Source of the DNA: Virgisporangium aliadipatigenens
GTDB lineage: Bacteria; Actinomycetota; Actinomycetes; Mycobacteriales; Micromonosporaceae
Direction of reading: 5' to 3'
Assembly: GCF_016863615.1 (NCBI RefSeq)
Contig: NZ_BOPF01000009.1
Span: 124,001 to 188,000 of the forward strand
Length of the DNA: 64,000 bases
In this document: in pieces, positions 25,673 through 33,277 of the stretch
How the letters are laid out: every line of letters begins with the position of its first letter
Position numbering within the stretch: the stretch's first letter is position 1
Translations under genes and position numbers: made by a program
Notes under the pieces: generated by a model
Told to the model about the DNA's origin: nothing
The model's database searches: none
What the model saw: the letters and a program-made list of their open reading frames with translations, nothing else

Positions 25673-25701
25673 GAATACTGGACAGAATCGGTCCAGTATT
25701 C
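25673..25701. promoter_or_regulatory. perfect inverted repeat between VOC gene and WYL regulator
   Basis: GAATACTGGAC (25673-25683) and GTCCAGTATTC (25691-25701), a perfect 11-base inverted repeat with a 7-base spacer. It is the only AT-richer block in the 99-base gap between the divergent starts at 25619 and 25719, and ends 17 bases before the regulator. Regulators of the YafY/WYL type usually bind such sites to control the divergent gene and themselves. Confidence 0.72.
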
Positions 25702-25718
25702 TGGGTAAAGTCCCGATC

Positions 25719-26693
25719 ATGGCGCGGCCGACAGCTCAGGTACTCGCGTTGCTGGAGCTCCTGCAGTCCGGCGGCGTGCTGACGATGGCCGGGCTCGCCG
25801 ACCGTCTCGGTGTCGACCCGCGCACCGTGCGGCGCTACGTGGATCACCTGATCGACCTCGACGTTCCGGTGGAGTCGGTGCGCGGCCGCTACGGCGGATA
25901 TCGGCTCGCCGCCGGTTATCGGCTGCCGCCGCTCATGCTCAGTGACGACGAGGCCCTGGCGGTGCTGCTCGGACTGGTCGCCGGCAGGCGCGCCGGGCTG
26001 GCAACGAGCGCGGGCCTGGACACGGCGAACGGGACGGCCGCCGCGAAGATCCGTCGCGTGCTGCCGTCGCGGATCGCGGATCGGCTGGACGCCGTACTCG
26101 AATCCCTCGCCTTCACGGCCGAGCCCGACGACGTCCCTGCGCCGCAGACAGGTGTCCTGCTCACCGTCGCCCACGCGGTTCGCCACCATCGTCCGATCTC
26201 GATCCAGTACATGTCGGGCGGCGGTCGGCGCAGCGTTCGCACACTGCATCCGTTCGGGCTGGTCAACCACTCCGGCCGGTGGTACGTCACCGGTGCCGAC
26301 CCGCAGCTCGGCGAGGATCGGACCTTCCGGCTCGACCGCATCGCGGACGCCAGGACGTTGCCCGGCTCGTTCGAGCCGCCCGCCGGCCTCGAACCCGCAG
26401 AACGCGTACTCACCTCGATGGCCCAGGCGCCGTACCGCCATCAGGTGACGCTGCGGATCCAGGGCACGCCCGCGCAGATCCGCACGCGGCTGCCGGCCAG
26501 CGTCGCCGAGGTGCGGGAGCACGAGGAACCCGGCTGGCAGTCGGTGGAGATCCGGGTGGAACGTCTCGACTGGTTGCCCGCCGTGCTTGCCGCGCTCGAC
26601 CTGCCGTTCGTCATCGATCGCCCGGACGAACTGCGCGGCCTCGTGGTCGCGCTCGCCGACCGGCTGGCGGCCTCGGGACGGCGACTGCCGTAG
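25719..26693 (+). CDS. YafY-type transcriptional regulator (HTH plus WYL domain)
   Basis: A 324-residue regulator from the ATG at 25719; the longer open frame from 25635 runs through the operator. The N-terminal winged helix (residues ~4-60) reads QVLALLELLQSGGVLTMAGLA and DPRTVRRYVDHL; the WYL domain follows (~150-220) with RPISIQYMSGGGRRSVRTLHP, LVNHSGRWYVTGAD and FRLDRIADARTL, and then a WCX-like C-terminal extension. WYL domains bind nucleic acid or nucleotide-like ligands. Its likely target is the divergent glyoxalase-fold gene, through the repeat at 25673-25701. Confidence 0.88.
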   Translation: MARPTAQVLALLELLQSGGVLTMAGLADRLGVDPRTVRRYVDHLIDLDVPVESVRGRYGGYRLAAGYRLPPLMLSDDEALAVLLGLVAGRRAGLATSAGLDTANGTAAAKIRRVLPSRIADRLDAVLESLAFTAEPDDVPAPQTGVLLTVAHAVRHHRPISIQYMSGGGRRSVRTLHPFGLVNHSGRWYVTGADPQLGEDRTFRLDRIADARTLPGSFEPPAGLEPAERVLTSMAQAPYRHQVTLRIQGTPAQIRTRLPASVAEVREHEEPGWQSVEIRVERLDWLPAVLAALDLPFVIDRPDELRGLVVALADRLAASGRRLP

Positions 26694-26744
26694 CGACGTC
26701 GCGCGCGAGGAGGTCTTCGACGGCGCCCGATAGCATCGACCGGG

Positions 26745-27521
26745 ATGAGAAGTCGGCGGTGGATCTACGCGCTCGCGCTGGCCGGCGTGCTGCTGGCCGG
26801 CTACGGTTTCCTCGTCCTCAATCCCGAGCCGACCCCGCTCCAGCGGGCCCAGGCCGCGGCCGAGGAGCTGCGCGCGGCGGCCGATCGGGTCACGTCCTAC
26901 CGGGCCGATTTCACCGCCACGTTCCGACAGGTGGTGTACAGCGCCGATTTCGGCTGGACCGGATCGATGCGGGCCACCGGCCGGGACTGGTCGGCGACCG
27001 GCGACCTCAAGCGCAGCGGCAAGGACTGGGCGCGCCTGGAGTCCGTGCACCACGGCGACGCGCGCTACCACAAGCAGACCGGCCAGCAGCTGACCCTCAC
27101 CCAGTGGCACCAGTTCCAGGGCCCCCGCGCCACGAACTACTTCTGGTACATCGGCCACGAAGGCGTCGACACCCCACCGCAGCCGCTGCCGGAGTTCGAG
27201 CCGCTCGCCTACCTCAGCGTCAACAGCGCGACCGAGGTCACGCTCAGCGACCTGCCCGGCGGCGGCCGCCGGTACGCGTTCGCCGGCAACCGCTGGATTC
27301 CCGGCGGCAGGATGGCGGCGACCTTCGACACGTTCCCCTACATCTCCTACATACCGCTCGTCGTAGACCTGGACCGCGACCGGCGGCCCGTCCGGGTCGA
27401 GGTCGGACCGTTCAACGGCAGCACGCTCGACGACATCACGATCACCATCACGCTCCACGACATCGGCGCGGACGTCACGGTCGCCCCGCCTCCGGCCGAC
27501 CAGGTCGTGCCGGAGCGCTGA
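26745..27521 (+). CDS. secreted or membrane-anchored protein of unknown function
   Basis: A 258-residue protein with a basic N-terminus and one hydrophobic helix (residues ~7-25, IYALALAGVLLAGYGFLVLN) with no lipobox cysteine, so probably a signal anchor with the rest outside. The exterior part begins with a helix and continues as strands (SYRADFTATFRQVVYSADFG, RRYAFAGNRWIPGG, TITITLHDIG), recalling the curved beta sheet of LolA/LprG-like lipid-binding proteins. That likeness is weak and I do not assign a function. It is alone between a plus-strand regulator and a convergent SDR gene. Confidence 0.7.
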   Translation: MRSRRWIYALALAGVLLAGYGFLVLNPEPTPLQRAQAAAEELRAAADRVTSYRADFTATFRQVVYSADFGWTGSMRATGRDWSATGDLKRSGKDWARLESVHHGDARYHKQTGQQLTLTQWHQFQGPRATNYFWYIGHEGVDTPPQPLPEFEPLAYLSVNSATEVTLSDLPGGGRRYAFAGNRWIPGGRMAATFDTFPYISYIPLVVDLDRDRRPVRVEVGPFNGSTLDDITITITLHDIGADVTVAPPPADQVVPER

Positions 27522-27556
27522 CTCTGCCCGGCGTAAGCCTCCGCGACGCCCGGTCG

Positions 27557-28339
27557 CTATGCGCCGTTGTGGAGCGTGTCGGGAGGGCTCAGGTCGATCG
27601 GGTGAGGGCCGGTCAGCACGCCGCCCTCCACAGGCAGGGTGTGGCCGGTGATCCAGGCGGCGTCGTCGGAACCGAGGAACGCGACCGCCGCCGCGATGTC
27701 CTCCGGTTCGCCGACGCGGCCGAGTGGGTACATCGCCGCGAGGCTCTCGAGCGCTCCCGGCTGAGAGTCCCAGTTCGGTGTCCGAACGGTGCCGGGAGCG
27801 ACCACGTTGAACCGCACGCCGAGCCGGCCGTAGCGGGCCGCGTAGTTCTGTGACATCGCGATCTGGCCGGCTTTCGCCGCGGCGTACTCGATGTTGCCGA
27901 ACGCCGCGACGGCGTTCACCGAGCTGATGGTGACGACGTTGCCGCGGGTCTTCACCAGGTGCGGGACAGCCGCCTGGATACAGCGTGCGGCGCCCACCAG
28001 GGTGAGGTCGAGTTGGCGGTGCCAGTCCTCGGTCGACGTCTCCTCCGGCATCGAGTCGACGATGCAACCGCCCGCGTTGTTCACCAACAGGTCGAGCCGG
28101 CCGAACCGTTCCAGCGTCGCGTCGATCGCGGCGTCGACGTCGGCGCGTGAGGTGACATCGAGCTTGACCGCGAGCGCGTCCCGCCCACTGAACTCCGAGG
28201 CTGCGACCACGGCCGCGTCGCGCAGCAGGTCCGTGACGACCACCGCGCCGCCCTCGGCGACGATCCGGCGGGCAACCGCCTGCCCGATGCCCTGTGCCGC
28301 CGCCGTGATGATCGCGACCTTGCCCTCGAATCGCCGCAT
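27557..28339 (-). CDS. short-chain dehydrogenase/reductase (SDR)
   Basis: A 260-residue classical SDR. The cofactor loop is AIITAAAQGIGQAVARRI (Gly-x3-Gly-x-Gly form, altered to A-A-Q-G-I-G), with VVVTDLLRD suggesting NAD preference through its aspartate, then LLVNNAGG, the catalytic serine in VVTISSVNA, and Tyr-x3-Lys in IEYAAAKAG. The C-terminus ends PVEGGVLTGPHP. It begins 8 bases after the amidohydrolase stop and is probably translated from the same message. Joint action with the amidohydrolase in catabolism of one compound is plausible but not shown. The ATG at 28339 is the natural start. Confidence 0.9.
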   Translation of the reverse strand: MRRFEGKVAIITAAAQGIGQAVARRIVAEGGAVVVTDLLRDAAVVAASEFSGRDALAVKLDVTSRADVDAAIDATLERFGRLDLLVNNAGGCIVDSMPEETSTEDWHRQLDLTLVGAARCIQAAVPHLVKTRGNVVTISSVNAVAAFGNIEYAAAKAGQIAMSQNYAARYGRLGVRFNVVAPGTVRTPNWDSQPGALESLAAMYPLGRVGEPEDIAAAVAFLGSDDAAWITGHTLPVEGGVLTGPHPIDLSPPDTLHNGA

Positions 28340-28347
28340 CACCCATC

Positions 28348-29670
28348 CTATGCGGCGGACGTTCGGGAACCGGCGCGGGTGCGCACCGCGTCGCGGGAGG
28401 CGGTCACCTCGCGGCGCAGTTCGTCGAGGTCCACCGCGCACAGGTGACCGTCCCGCTTGAGGGTGCGGCCGGCCACCAGCACCGTGGAGATGTTGCGCGG
28501 GTCGGCGCCGAGGACGAGTGTGCCCACGGGGTCGTTCAACGGCATGGTGTTGATCGCCTCGGCCTCGACGACCAGCAGGTCGGCCTGCTTGCCCGGGGTC
28601 AGGGACCCGGTCGTCGATCCCAGGCCGATCGATCGTGCGCCGTCGACGGTGGCGAAGCCCAGAACGTCCCGGGTGGTGATCCGCGGCGCGCCGGAGCCGA
28701 TCGCCCGCATCCGTTGCACGGCAAGCAGAACCCGCATCTGGGTGAACATGTCGCTGACGAGCGCCACCTCGACGTCGACGCTGAGCCCCGGCCGCACACC
28801 GACACCGAGCGCCTCGTCGATCGCCGGGATCCCGGTCGCCAGACCGATCTGGGTGTCCGAGGTCGGGGCCAGCGAGACGGCCGTGCCGCTGTCGCCGATC
28901 GCCCGCCACGCCTCGCCGGTGAGGCCGGTGGCGTGGATGAGTGAGAGGCCGGGACCCAGCAGGCCCTGGCGCGCCCAGTCGAGGACCGCCGTCGAGGACG
29001 CGTGGCCGAGGACCGCGTCGACGCTGACGTCGATGTTCAGGTCGCGGGCGAACGCCGCCAGTCGGGGGCCGTAGGCGAGGGTGGGGCCGGCGACCTCGGC
29101 CGTGGCGAGCGCCGCGAGCCGCAGCGTCACGAGTTCCGGCAGCCGGTCGCGGAGGCGGTTCAGGTCGGCGGGCCACTGCCGGTCCCAGTCGCCGAAGTGC
29201 GGGGCCATCGAGGCGTGGACGCCCCGGATCCCGGTCTCCGCGAGGCCCCGGATCGCCGCGTCCGAGTGCGCGGCGCTGCGCGAGTTGTGGGAGAAGTCGA
29301 GCAGCGTGGTGATGCCGGCGTCCAGCGCGGAGAGCGCCGCGAGACGGGTGCCCACGTACATGTCGTGCGGCGTGTACGCCGGTGCGATCCCGGCGAGCGT
29401 GGACGAGACGTAGGCGCCGAGGTCCCCGACGTCCGGGATGGTGCGGCGGAACTGCGCCTGCCAGGCGTGGCGGTGGGTGTCCACGAAACCCGGCGCGACG
29501 ATGCGGCCGGTGGTGTCCACGACGGTGGCGTTCGCGGCGGCGGGGTGTGTGCGCAGGTCGGGGCCGACGGCGGTGATCATGGTGCCACTGACCAGCACGT
29601 CACCGCGGGGCAGGTCACCGAGTAGCGGGTCCATGGTGACGACGGCGCCACCGGTGAACAGGGTTGTCAT
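28348..29670 (-). CDS. amidohydrolase-family metal-dependent hydrolase (deaminase-like)
   Basis: A 440-residue TIM-barrel amidohydrolase. GAGGAG lies 8 bases before the ATG at 29670. The metal site starts with GFVDTHRHAWQAQF (His-x-His), continues with SLIHATGLTGEAWRAI and the aspartate in VSLAPTSDTQIGLATGIPAI, and the C-terminal beta sandwich ends around LTPGKQADLLVVEAE. This subgroup contains cytosine/guanine/atrazine-type deaminases and chlorohydrolases. The metal-ligand layout resembles them more than dihydroorotases or ureases. It is cotranscribed with the SDR and divergent from an XRE regulator. Substrate unknown. Confidence 0.88.
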   Translation of the reverse strand: MTTLFTGGAVVTMDPLLGDLPRGDVLVSGTMITAVGPDLRTHPAAANATVVDTTGRIVAPGFVDTHRHAWQAQFRRTIPDVGDLGAYVSSTLAGIAPAYTPHDMYVGTRLAALSALDAGITTLLDFSHNSRSAAHSDAAIRGLAETGIRGVHASMAPHFGDWDRQWPADLNRLRDRLPELVTLRLAALATAEVAGPTLAYGPRLAAFARDLNIDVSVDAVLGHASSTAVLDWARQGLLGPGLSLIHATGLTGEAWRAIGDSGTAVSLAPTSDTQIGLATGIPAIDEALGVGVRPGLSVDVEVALVSDMFTQMRVLLAVQRMRAIGSGAPRITTRDVLGFATVDGARSIGLGSTTGSLTPGKQADLLVVEAEAINTMPLNDPVGTLVLGADPRNISTVLVAGRTLKRDGHLCAVDLDELRREVTASRDAVRTRAGSRTSAA

Positions 29671-29706
29671 GACGTTCACTCCTCAGGAGTAGAGGGCTCA
29701 CGGCGT

Positions 29707-29749
29707 TCCACCGAAAAGAGCGACGGAACCACCCTCGGTGGACGGAACC
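29707..29749. promoter_or_regulatory. repeat cluster between amidohydrolase and XRE regulator
   Basis: TCCACCGA (29707-29714) and TCGGTGGA (29735-29742) are an 8-base inverted repeat with a 20-base spacer, and GACGGAACC occurs directly twice, at 29722-29730 and 29741-29749, 19 bases apart. They fall in the 154-base divergent promoter region. A role as operator for the XRE regulator is inference. Confidence 0.4.
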
Positions 29750-29824
29750 GGCGCAACCAGGTCGAACCCTGCCGGGGTGCACCGCACCCTGGCTCGTCGG
29801 CCGGCGGCCTTCTAGGGTCGGACC

Positions 29825-30646
29825 ATGGCTGCCACCCGGCTCGGCGCGTTCCTCGCGGCCCGGCGCGCCCGACTGACCCCGCAGGACGTCGGGATGGCGA
29901 CGACCGGCACCCGCCGCGTGCCCGGGCTGCGCCGCGAAGAGGTCGCCGTGCTGGCCGGCGTCAGCGTCGACTACTACACCCGGCTCGAACAGGGGCGTGA
30001 GCGCAACCCGTCACCCGCCGTCCTGGACGCGATCGCCCGCGCGCTCGACCTCGGCCCGGACGCCCGCGACCACCTGTTCCGCCTGGCCGACGCCCCGGCC
30101 GGCGCCGCCCCTGCCCCGGCGAGCCCGCAGGTGCCGCGCGAACTGCGTGAACTGCTCGACGCCTGGCCGCACACGCCCGCGGTCATCGTCAACCGCCGCC
30201 TCGACCTGCTGGCGCGCAACGCGCTCGCCGACGCGCTCTACCGCGACTTCGCCGACCCGGACAACTACGCCCGGATGACGTTCCTGGATCCCGCCGGGCG
30301 GACGTTCTTCGCCGACTGGCAGCGGGCCGCGCAGTCCACCGTCGCCAACCTCCGCCTCGCGCTCGGCCACGACCCGCACGACCGCCCGGCGCTGGCCCTC
30401 GTCGCCGAGCTGAACGAACGGGCGCCGGAGTTCCGCGCCCTGTGGGAACGCAACGACGTGCGGGGCAAGACGCACGCGGTGAAGACGTTCCGCCACGGCG
30501 CGGTCGGCGAACTGACGCTGTCGTACCACGCGTTCGACGTTCGCGGGGTCGCCGACCAGCAGCTGATCGTCTATCGGGCCGAGCCGAACAGTCCCAGTGC
30601 CGATGCCGTCACCCTGCTCGGCCTGCTGGCGCCGGTTCGCGAGTGA
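29825..30646 (+). CDS. XRE-family regulator with MmyB-like ligand-binding domain
   Basis: A 273-residue regulator. The N-terminal HTH_31-type domain (residues ~5-80) reads RLGAFLAARRARLTPQDVG, RRVPGLRREEVAVLAGVSVDYYTRLEQGRERNPS and LDAIARALDLG across its helices. The C-terminal part (residues ~105-265) matches the MmyB-type PAS-like sensor: WPHTPAVIVNRRLDLLARNALADALY, then a late FRHGAVGELTLSYHAFDV and QQLIVYRAEPNSPS. Relatives in actinomycetes control the adjacent oxidoreductase or transporter and may bind fatty acids or small hydrophobic ligands. The divergent amidohydrolase/SDR operon is the likely target here. Confidence 0.9.
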   Translation: MAATRLGAFLAARRARLTPQDVGMATTGTRRVPGLRREEVAVLAGVSVDYYTRLEQGRERNPSPAVLDAIARALDLGPDARDHLFRLADAPAGAAPAPASPQVPRELRELLDAWPHTPAVIVNRRLDLLARNALADALYRDFADPDNYARMTFLDPAGRTFFADWQRAAQSTVANLRLALGHDPHDRPALALVAELNERAPEFRALWERNDVRGKTHAVKTFRHGAVGELTLSYHAFDVRGVADQQLIVYRAEPNSPSADAVTLLGLLAPVRE

Positions 30647-30737
30647 CGCCTCGTGCCATGACGGGATCCCCACCGCCGGCACCCGCGCGCGCTCTATTCG
30701 ATAGGCACTGACCCTCCCGGTGCGGCATCATGGCTGC

Positions 30738-31112
30738 GTGCACAAGGCGGACTCCGAATGGGTCTTGGTCGTCAGTGGTGAGAACCTCCCGGGCCTCCCC
30801 CGGCCGCAGGCCGCGCTGCGGTTTTGACTGCGTGAGCGCGGCATCGACTGGATGCCGTTCGCCGAACTCGACGTGCGGATCGGCCTGGCCTGCGGGCCCG
30901 ATGCCACCGGCAGATGGCGCGGCCACTACGCGTTGCACGTGGCTGCCGACGCGCTGCGCAAGCTCGGGCTGCATCCCGATCAGCCGACGGCGGCCGTCGG
31001 CGATGCGACGCCGCCGGCGTGGTGGCATGCCGCAGCCGAGCGATCGTGGCACAGATCCGCCGACCGGTCCGACGAGCCGCGGCCGATGGGTGAAGGTCAG
31101 GGCCGGCTGTGA
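30738..31112 (+). pseudogene. hypothetical protein interrupted by an in-frame TGA
   Basis: From GTG 30738 the frame reads VHKADSEWVLVVSGENLPGL and reaches a TGA at 30825-30827, after which the same frame continues LRERGIDWMPFAELDVRIGL and on to 31112, with sensible codon usage on both sides. Without the stop the product would be 124 residues. A restart at ATG 30852 is possible (86 residues) but lacks a ribosome site. I read a recent nonsense mutation, or a base error, in one gene. No family recognised. Its end overlaps the convergent gene at 31097-31828 by 16 bases. Confidence 0.5.
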
Positions 31113-31828
31113 GTTGTCGGGAGGTTGAGCCGCCGTCGCCTGTGTTCGATCATTTCGACGATGCGGCGGCGCGCGGCAGCGGGGTCGGCGACGAGCCCGA
31201 GCAGGTCGGAAGCCTGTTCGGCCAGCGAGTGTTCCCAGTCCACGTGGTGCGGGGCGGACACGACCTTCGTCAGGGACTCGCCGGCCGCTGCGGCGTCTCC
31301 GCCGAGGGCCGCCGCGGCGCCGCTGTGAAACGCGTGCCACAGCGGCGACTCGTCCTGACGGGTCGCCCGGGATCTCAGGCGCGCGGCCACCGTGCGCGGG
31401 CTCGGGAACTCCGTGCGCAGCTGCGTCACGCGGCGCGCGGCGACGTCGGCCAGCAGTTCGACGTCCCGGGAGAACTGCTCGACGTCGCGGAAGTCCACGT
31501 GCTGCTGCCAGCCGCGCTCGCCCAACGGCGGCGTGGAGGCGAAGGATCCGTCGGCGCGCCAGTACACGCGGGACCCCTCGTCGAACGCCCAATGGTCGCC
31601 GCCCGCCCACAGCCACATGGCACCGACGTTCAGGTAGGTGCCCGGACTCCGACCCGACGGGAACTCCACCACGATCAGCGACCAACCGCGGTCGTCGTAC
31701 CAGATCCGGGTCCGGCGATGACGCACCAGCCCGAGCGGGCCCAGACGATCCCGGGCCGCCACCGCGATCAACCGGTTGATCGTCCGACTGTCCACACTGC
31801 GATTGTCGTCGTGGCCTCGCTGCACCAC
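31097..31828 (-). CDS. protein of unknown function
   Basis: A 243-residue soluble protein. The first half has a mixed fold (SRTINRLIAVAARDRLGPLG, RRTRIWYDDRGWSLIVVEF, SPGTYLNVGAMWLWAGGDHWAFDEGSRVYW, as separate strands), recalling DUF4304-like proteins, which is only a resemblance. The second half is helical, rich in Ala and Arg. No signal peptide, membrane helix or catalytic motif. It is divergent from a 150-residue hypothetical across 40 bases, so the two may share a promoter region. Its 3-prime end overlaps the interrupted ORF at 30738-31112. Confidence 0.68.
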   Translation of the reverse strand: MVQRGHDDNRSVDSRTINRLIAVAARDRLGPLGLVRHRRTRIWYDDRGWSLIVVEFPSGRSPGTYLNVGAMWLWAGGDHWAFDEGSRVYWRADGSFASTPPLGERGWQQHVDFRDVEQFSRDVELLADVAARRVTQLRTEFPSPRTVAARLRSRATRQDESPLWHAFHSGAAAALGGDAAAAGESLTKVVSAPHHVDWEHSLAEQASDLLGLVADPAAARRRIVEMIEHRRRRLNLPTTHSRP

Positions 31829-31868
31829 GACCTCGGGCCGGCAGTCGGCCGACGGGTAGCGTGAACGG

Positions 31869-32321
31869 GTGAGTCTTCCGTCGCCGGGCGATGAGATCCT
31901 CGACGCCGTTCGGCAGGTGCACTGGTCTCAGTTCGACGACGCGGATCCGGGTCGGACCGAACTGGCGTTCCGGCTGGTGCTCACCGCGCGGTCCGAAGGC
32001 GACGGAGAGACCGCCTACGACCGCCTCGTCGATGTGCTGGCACACGAACACTCCGGCTGGGTACGGCGTTCGGCGATACCCGCCGGGCCGCTGCTCGTCC
32101 GCGTGGTGGAGCAGTGCGCCGGGATCCCTCGCAGCACCGCGTTGGCGGTTCTCGTCGACCTGGTCTCCTGGTCTACGGCCGGGTCGGCCTCCGTCGAGGT
32201 CGGCGAGGCGTTGCGCGGTGCCGCGCAGCGGCTGACACCACTGCTGAACCGGCTCACCGCCGGTCGACAGAACAAGGCGATCGCCCGGTCCGCCGGTGAG
32301 CTGTTGCGGGTCCTCGGGTAG
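31869..32321 (+). CDS. small helical protein of unknown function
   Basis: A 150-residue, nearly all-alpha protein starting with GTG: DEILDAVRQVHWSQFDDADPG, ELAFRLVLTARSEGDGETAYDRLVDVLAHEHSG, and further pairs of helices in the style of HEAT-like repeats. Proteins like this often accompany polymorphic-toxin or Imm-type immunity proteins in actinomycetes, but no toxin is visible here, so I do not assign that role. It is divergent from the 243-residue hypothetical gene. An imperfect hairpin at 32351-32377 could end transcription after it. Confidence 0.65.
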   Translation: MSLPSPGDEILDAVRQVHWSQFDDADPGRTELAFRLVLTARSEGDGETAYDRLVDVLAHEHSGWVRRSAIPAGPLLVRVVEQCAGIPRSTALAVLVDLVSWSTAGSASVEVGEALRGAAQRLTPLLNRLTAGRQNKAIARSAGELLRVLG

Positions 32322-32350
32322 GCGAAGTCCGTCGAGGCTAGGGATTTCCT

Positions 32351-32377
32351 GTGAACGGCGCAGGCGTCGCCGGTTCA
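32351..32377 (+). terminator. imperfect hairpin after helical hypothetical gene
   Basis: GTGAACGGCG (32351-32360) pairs with CGCCGGTTCA (32368-32377) if one base is bulged, 30 bases after the stop at 32321. No U-run follows. It is the only hairpin I see in the 210-base gap, which otherwise holds the promoter of the next gene. Confidence 0.35.
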
Positions 32378-32531
32378 TCACGGCCACGCCACGCCTTGCG
32401 ACGAGCGGTTCGCCCCGCGCCGGGGACCGGCCGGCAGGACGTCTCACGGGTCGCGCGATCCGGCCCGGACAAGGCATAGTGACCGGCGGCGTTATGGACC
32501 GGCGTTGCTTGTCACGGAGAGTTGGTTGTAA

Positions 32532-33272
32532 ATGACGATGCGTCTACCCGCCCGGTGGGCTCGAGCCGTCGCATTGATCGCGCCGATCGTCGCGACGCTC
32601 GCCGTGCCCGCGACACCGGCGGCAGCCGCAGCGGCAACCGTGCGCATCGTGAGCGTGTCGGCGGAGAACGTGCAGTCCGGCGAGACGGTGCGGCTGAAGT
32701 ACCGCGTCACGAACAACGGGCAGCGAGCCGAGACGGCCATCATCGTGATCGGTGGCGGCCTGTCGTGCAACACCGGATGCCGCGCGGAGCCGAATCTCGG
32801 AGCCGGCCGGAGCCAGGACTTCGAGGCCACACTCGTCGCGCCGAAGGCTAATCCGGGCGAGGTCACCGGTCTCAACATCTCGGTCGGGGTGCGGCTCGCC
32901 GAGGAGAACACCTACGACCACAAGATGGTCTACGTCCACGGCCCCGGCACCTCGATTCCCGGCGCGGGCAAACCGACGCCCACACCGGGCAAGCCGACGC
33001 CCAGCCCGGTCAGGCCGTCGCCCAGCACGGTCACGCCGCCGTCGTCCGGGACGTCGGAGAGCGCCGGCGTCGCGGCGAACGAGGCCATCCAGCGCGAGTC
33101 CGGCACACCGGTCGCGGCGCCCGATCTCAAGGCCGTCAGCGACGAGGGCGGCCAGACGCTGCTCTTCGCCGTCCTGGGCGGCCTGCTGGTCGCCGCGTGC
33201 GTGGGCGCGCTGGTGCTGGTCCGCCGCCGGAAGGCTTCGCACGAGCCGGTTCCGCCCGCGGCGACCCCGTAG
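32532..33272 (+). CDS. surface protein: signal peptide, beta domain, Pro/Thr linker, C-terminal membrane anchor
   Basis: A 246-residue protein. A Sec signal peptide (ARAVALIAPIVATLAVPATPAAAA, residues ~9-33) is followed by an Ig/CARDB-like domain (VRIVSVSAENVQSGETVRLKYRVTNNG is its first hairpin) containing one Cys pair in SCNTGC. Residues ~140-175 are a wall-spanning linker of PTPTPGKPTP-type repeats, and the C-terminus has one membrane helix (LLFAVLGGLLVAACVGALVLV) followed by RRRK. There is no LPxTG sorting signal, so it is a membrane-anchored exoprotein. GGAGAG lies about 10 bases upstream. The function is unknown; binding or spacing at the envelope is the usual role of such proteins. Confidence 0.78.
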   Translation: MTMRLPARWARAVALIAPIVATLAVPATPAAAAAATVRIVSVSAENVQSGETVRLKYRVTNNGQRAETAIIVIGGGLSCNTGCRAEPNLGAGRSQDFEATLVAPKANPGEVTGLNISVGVRLAEENTYDHKMVYVHGPGTSIPGAGKPTPTPGKPTPSPVRPSPSTVTPPSSGTSESAGVAANEAIQRESGTPVAAPDLKAVSDEGGQTLLFAVLGGLLVAACVGALVLVRRRKASHEPVPPAATP

Positions 33273-33277
33273 CTGTC

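Noticed and set aside
30825-30827. TGA as a possible selenocysteine codon
   Set aside because: No stem-loop follows, no selenocysteine genes are seen, and the residue context is not a redox motif.
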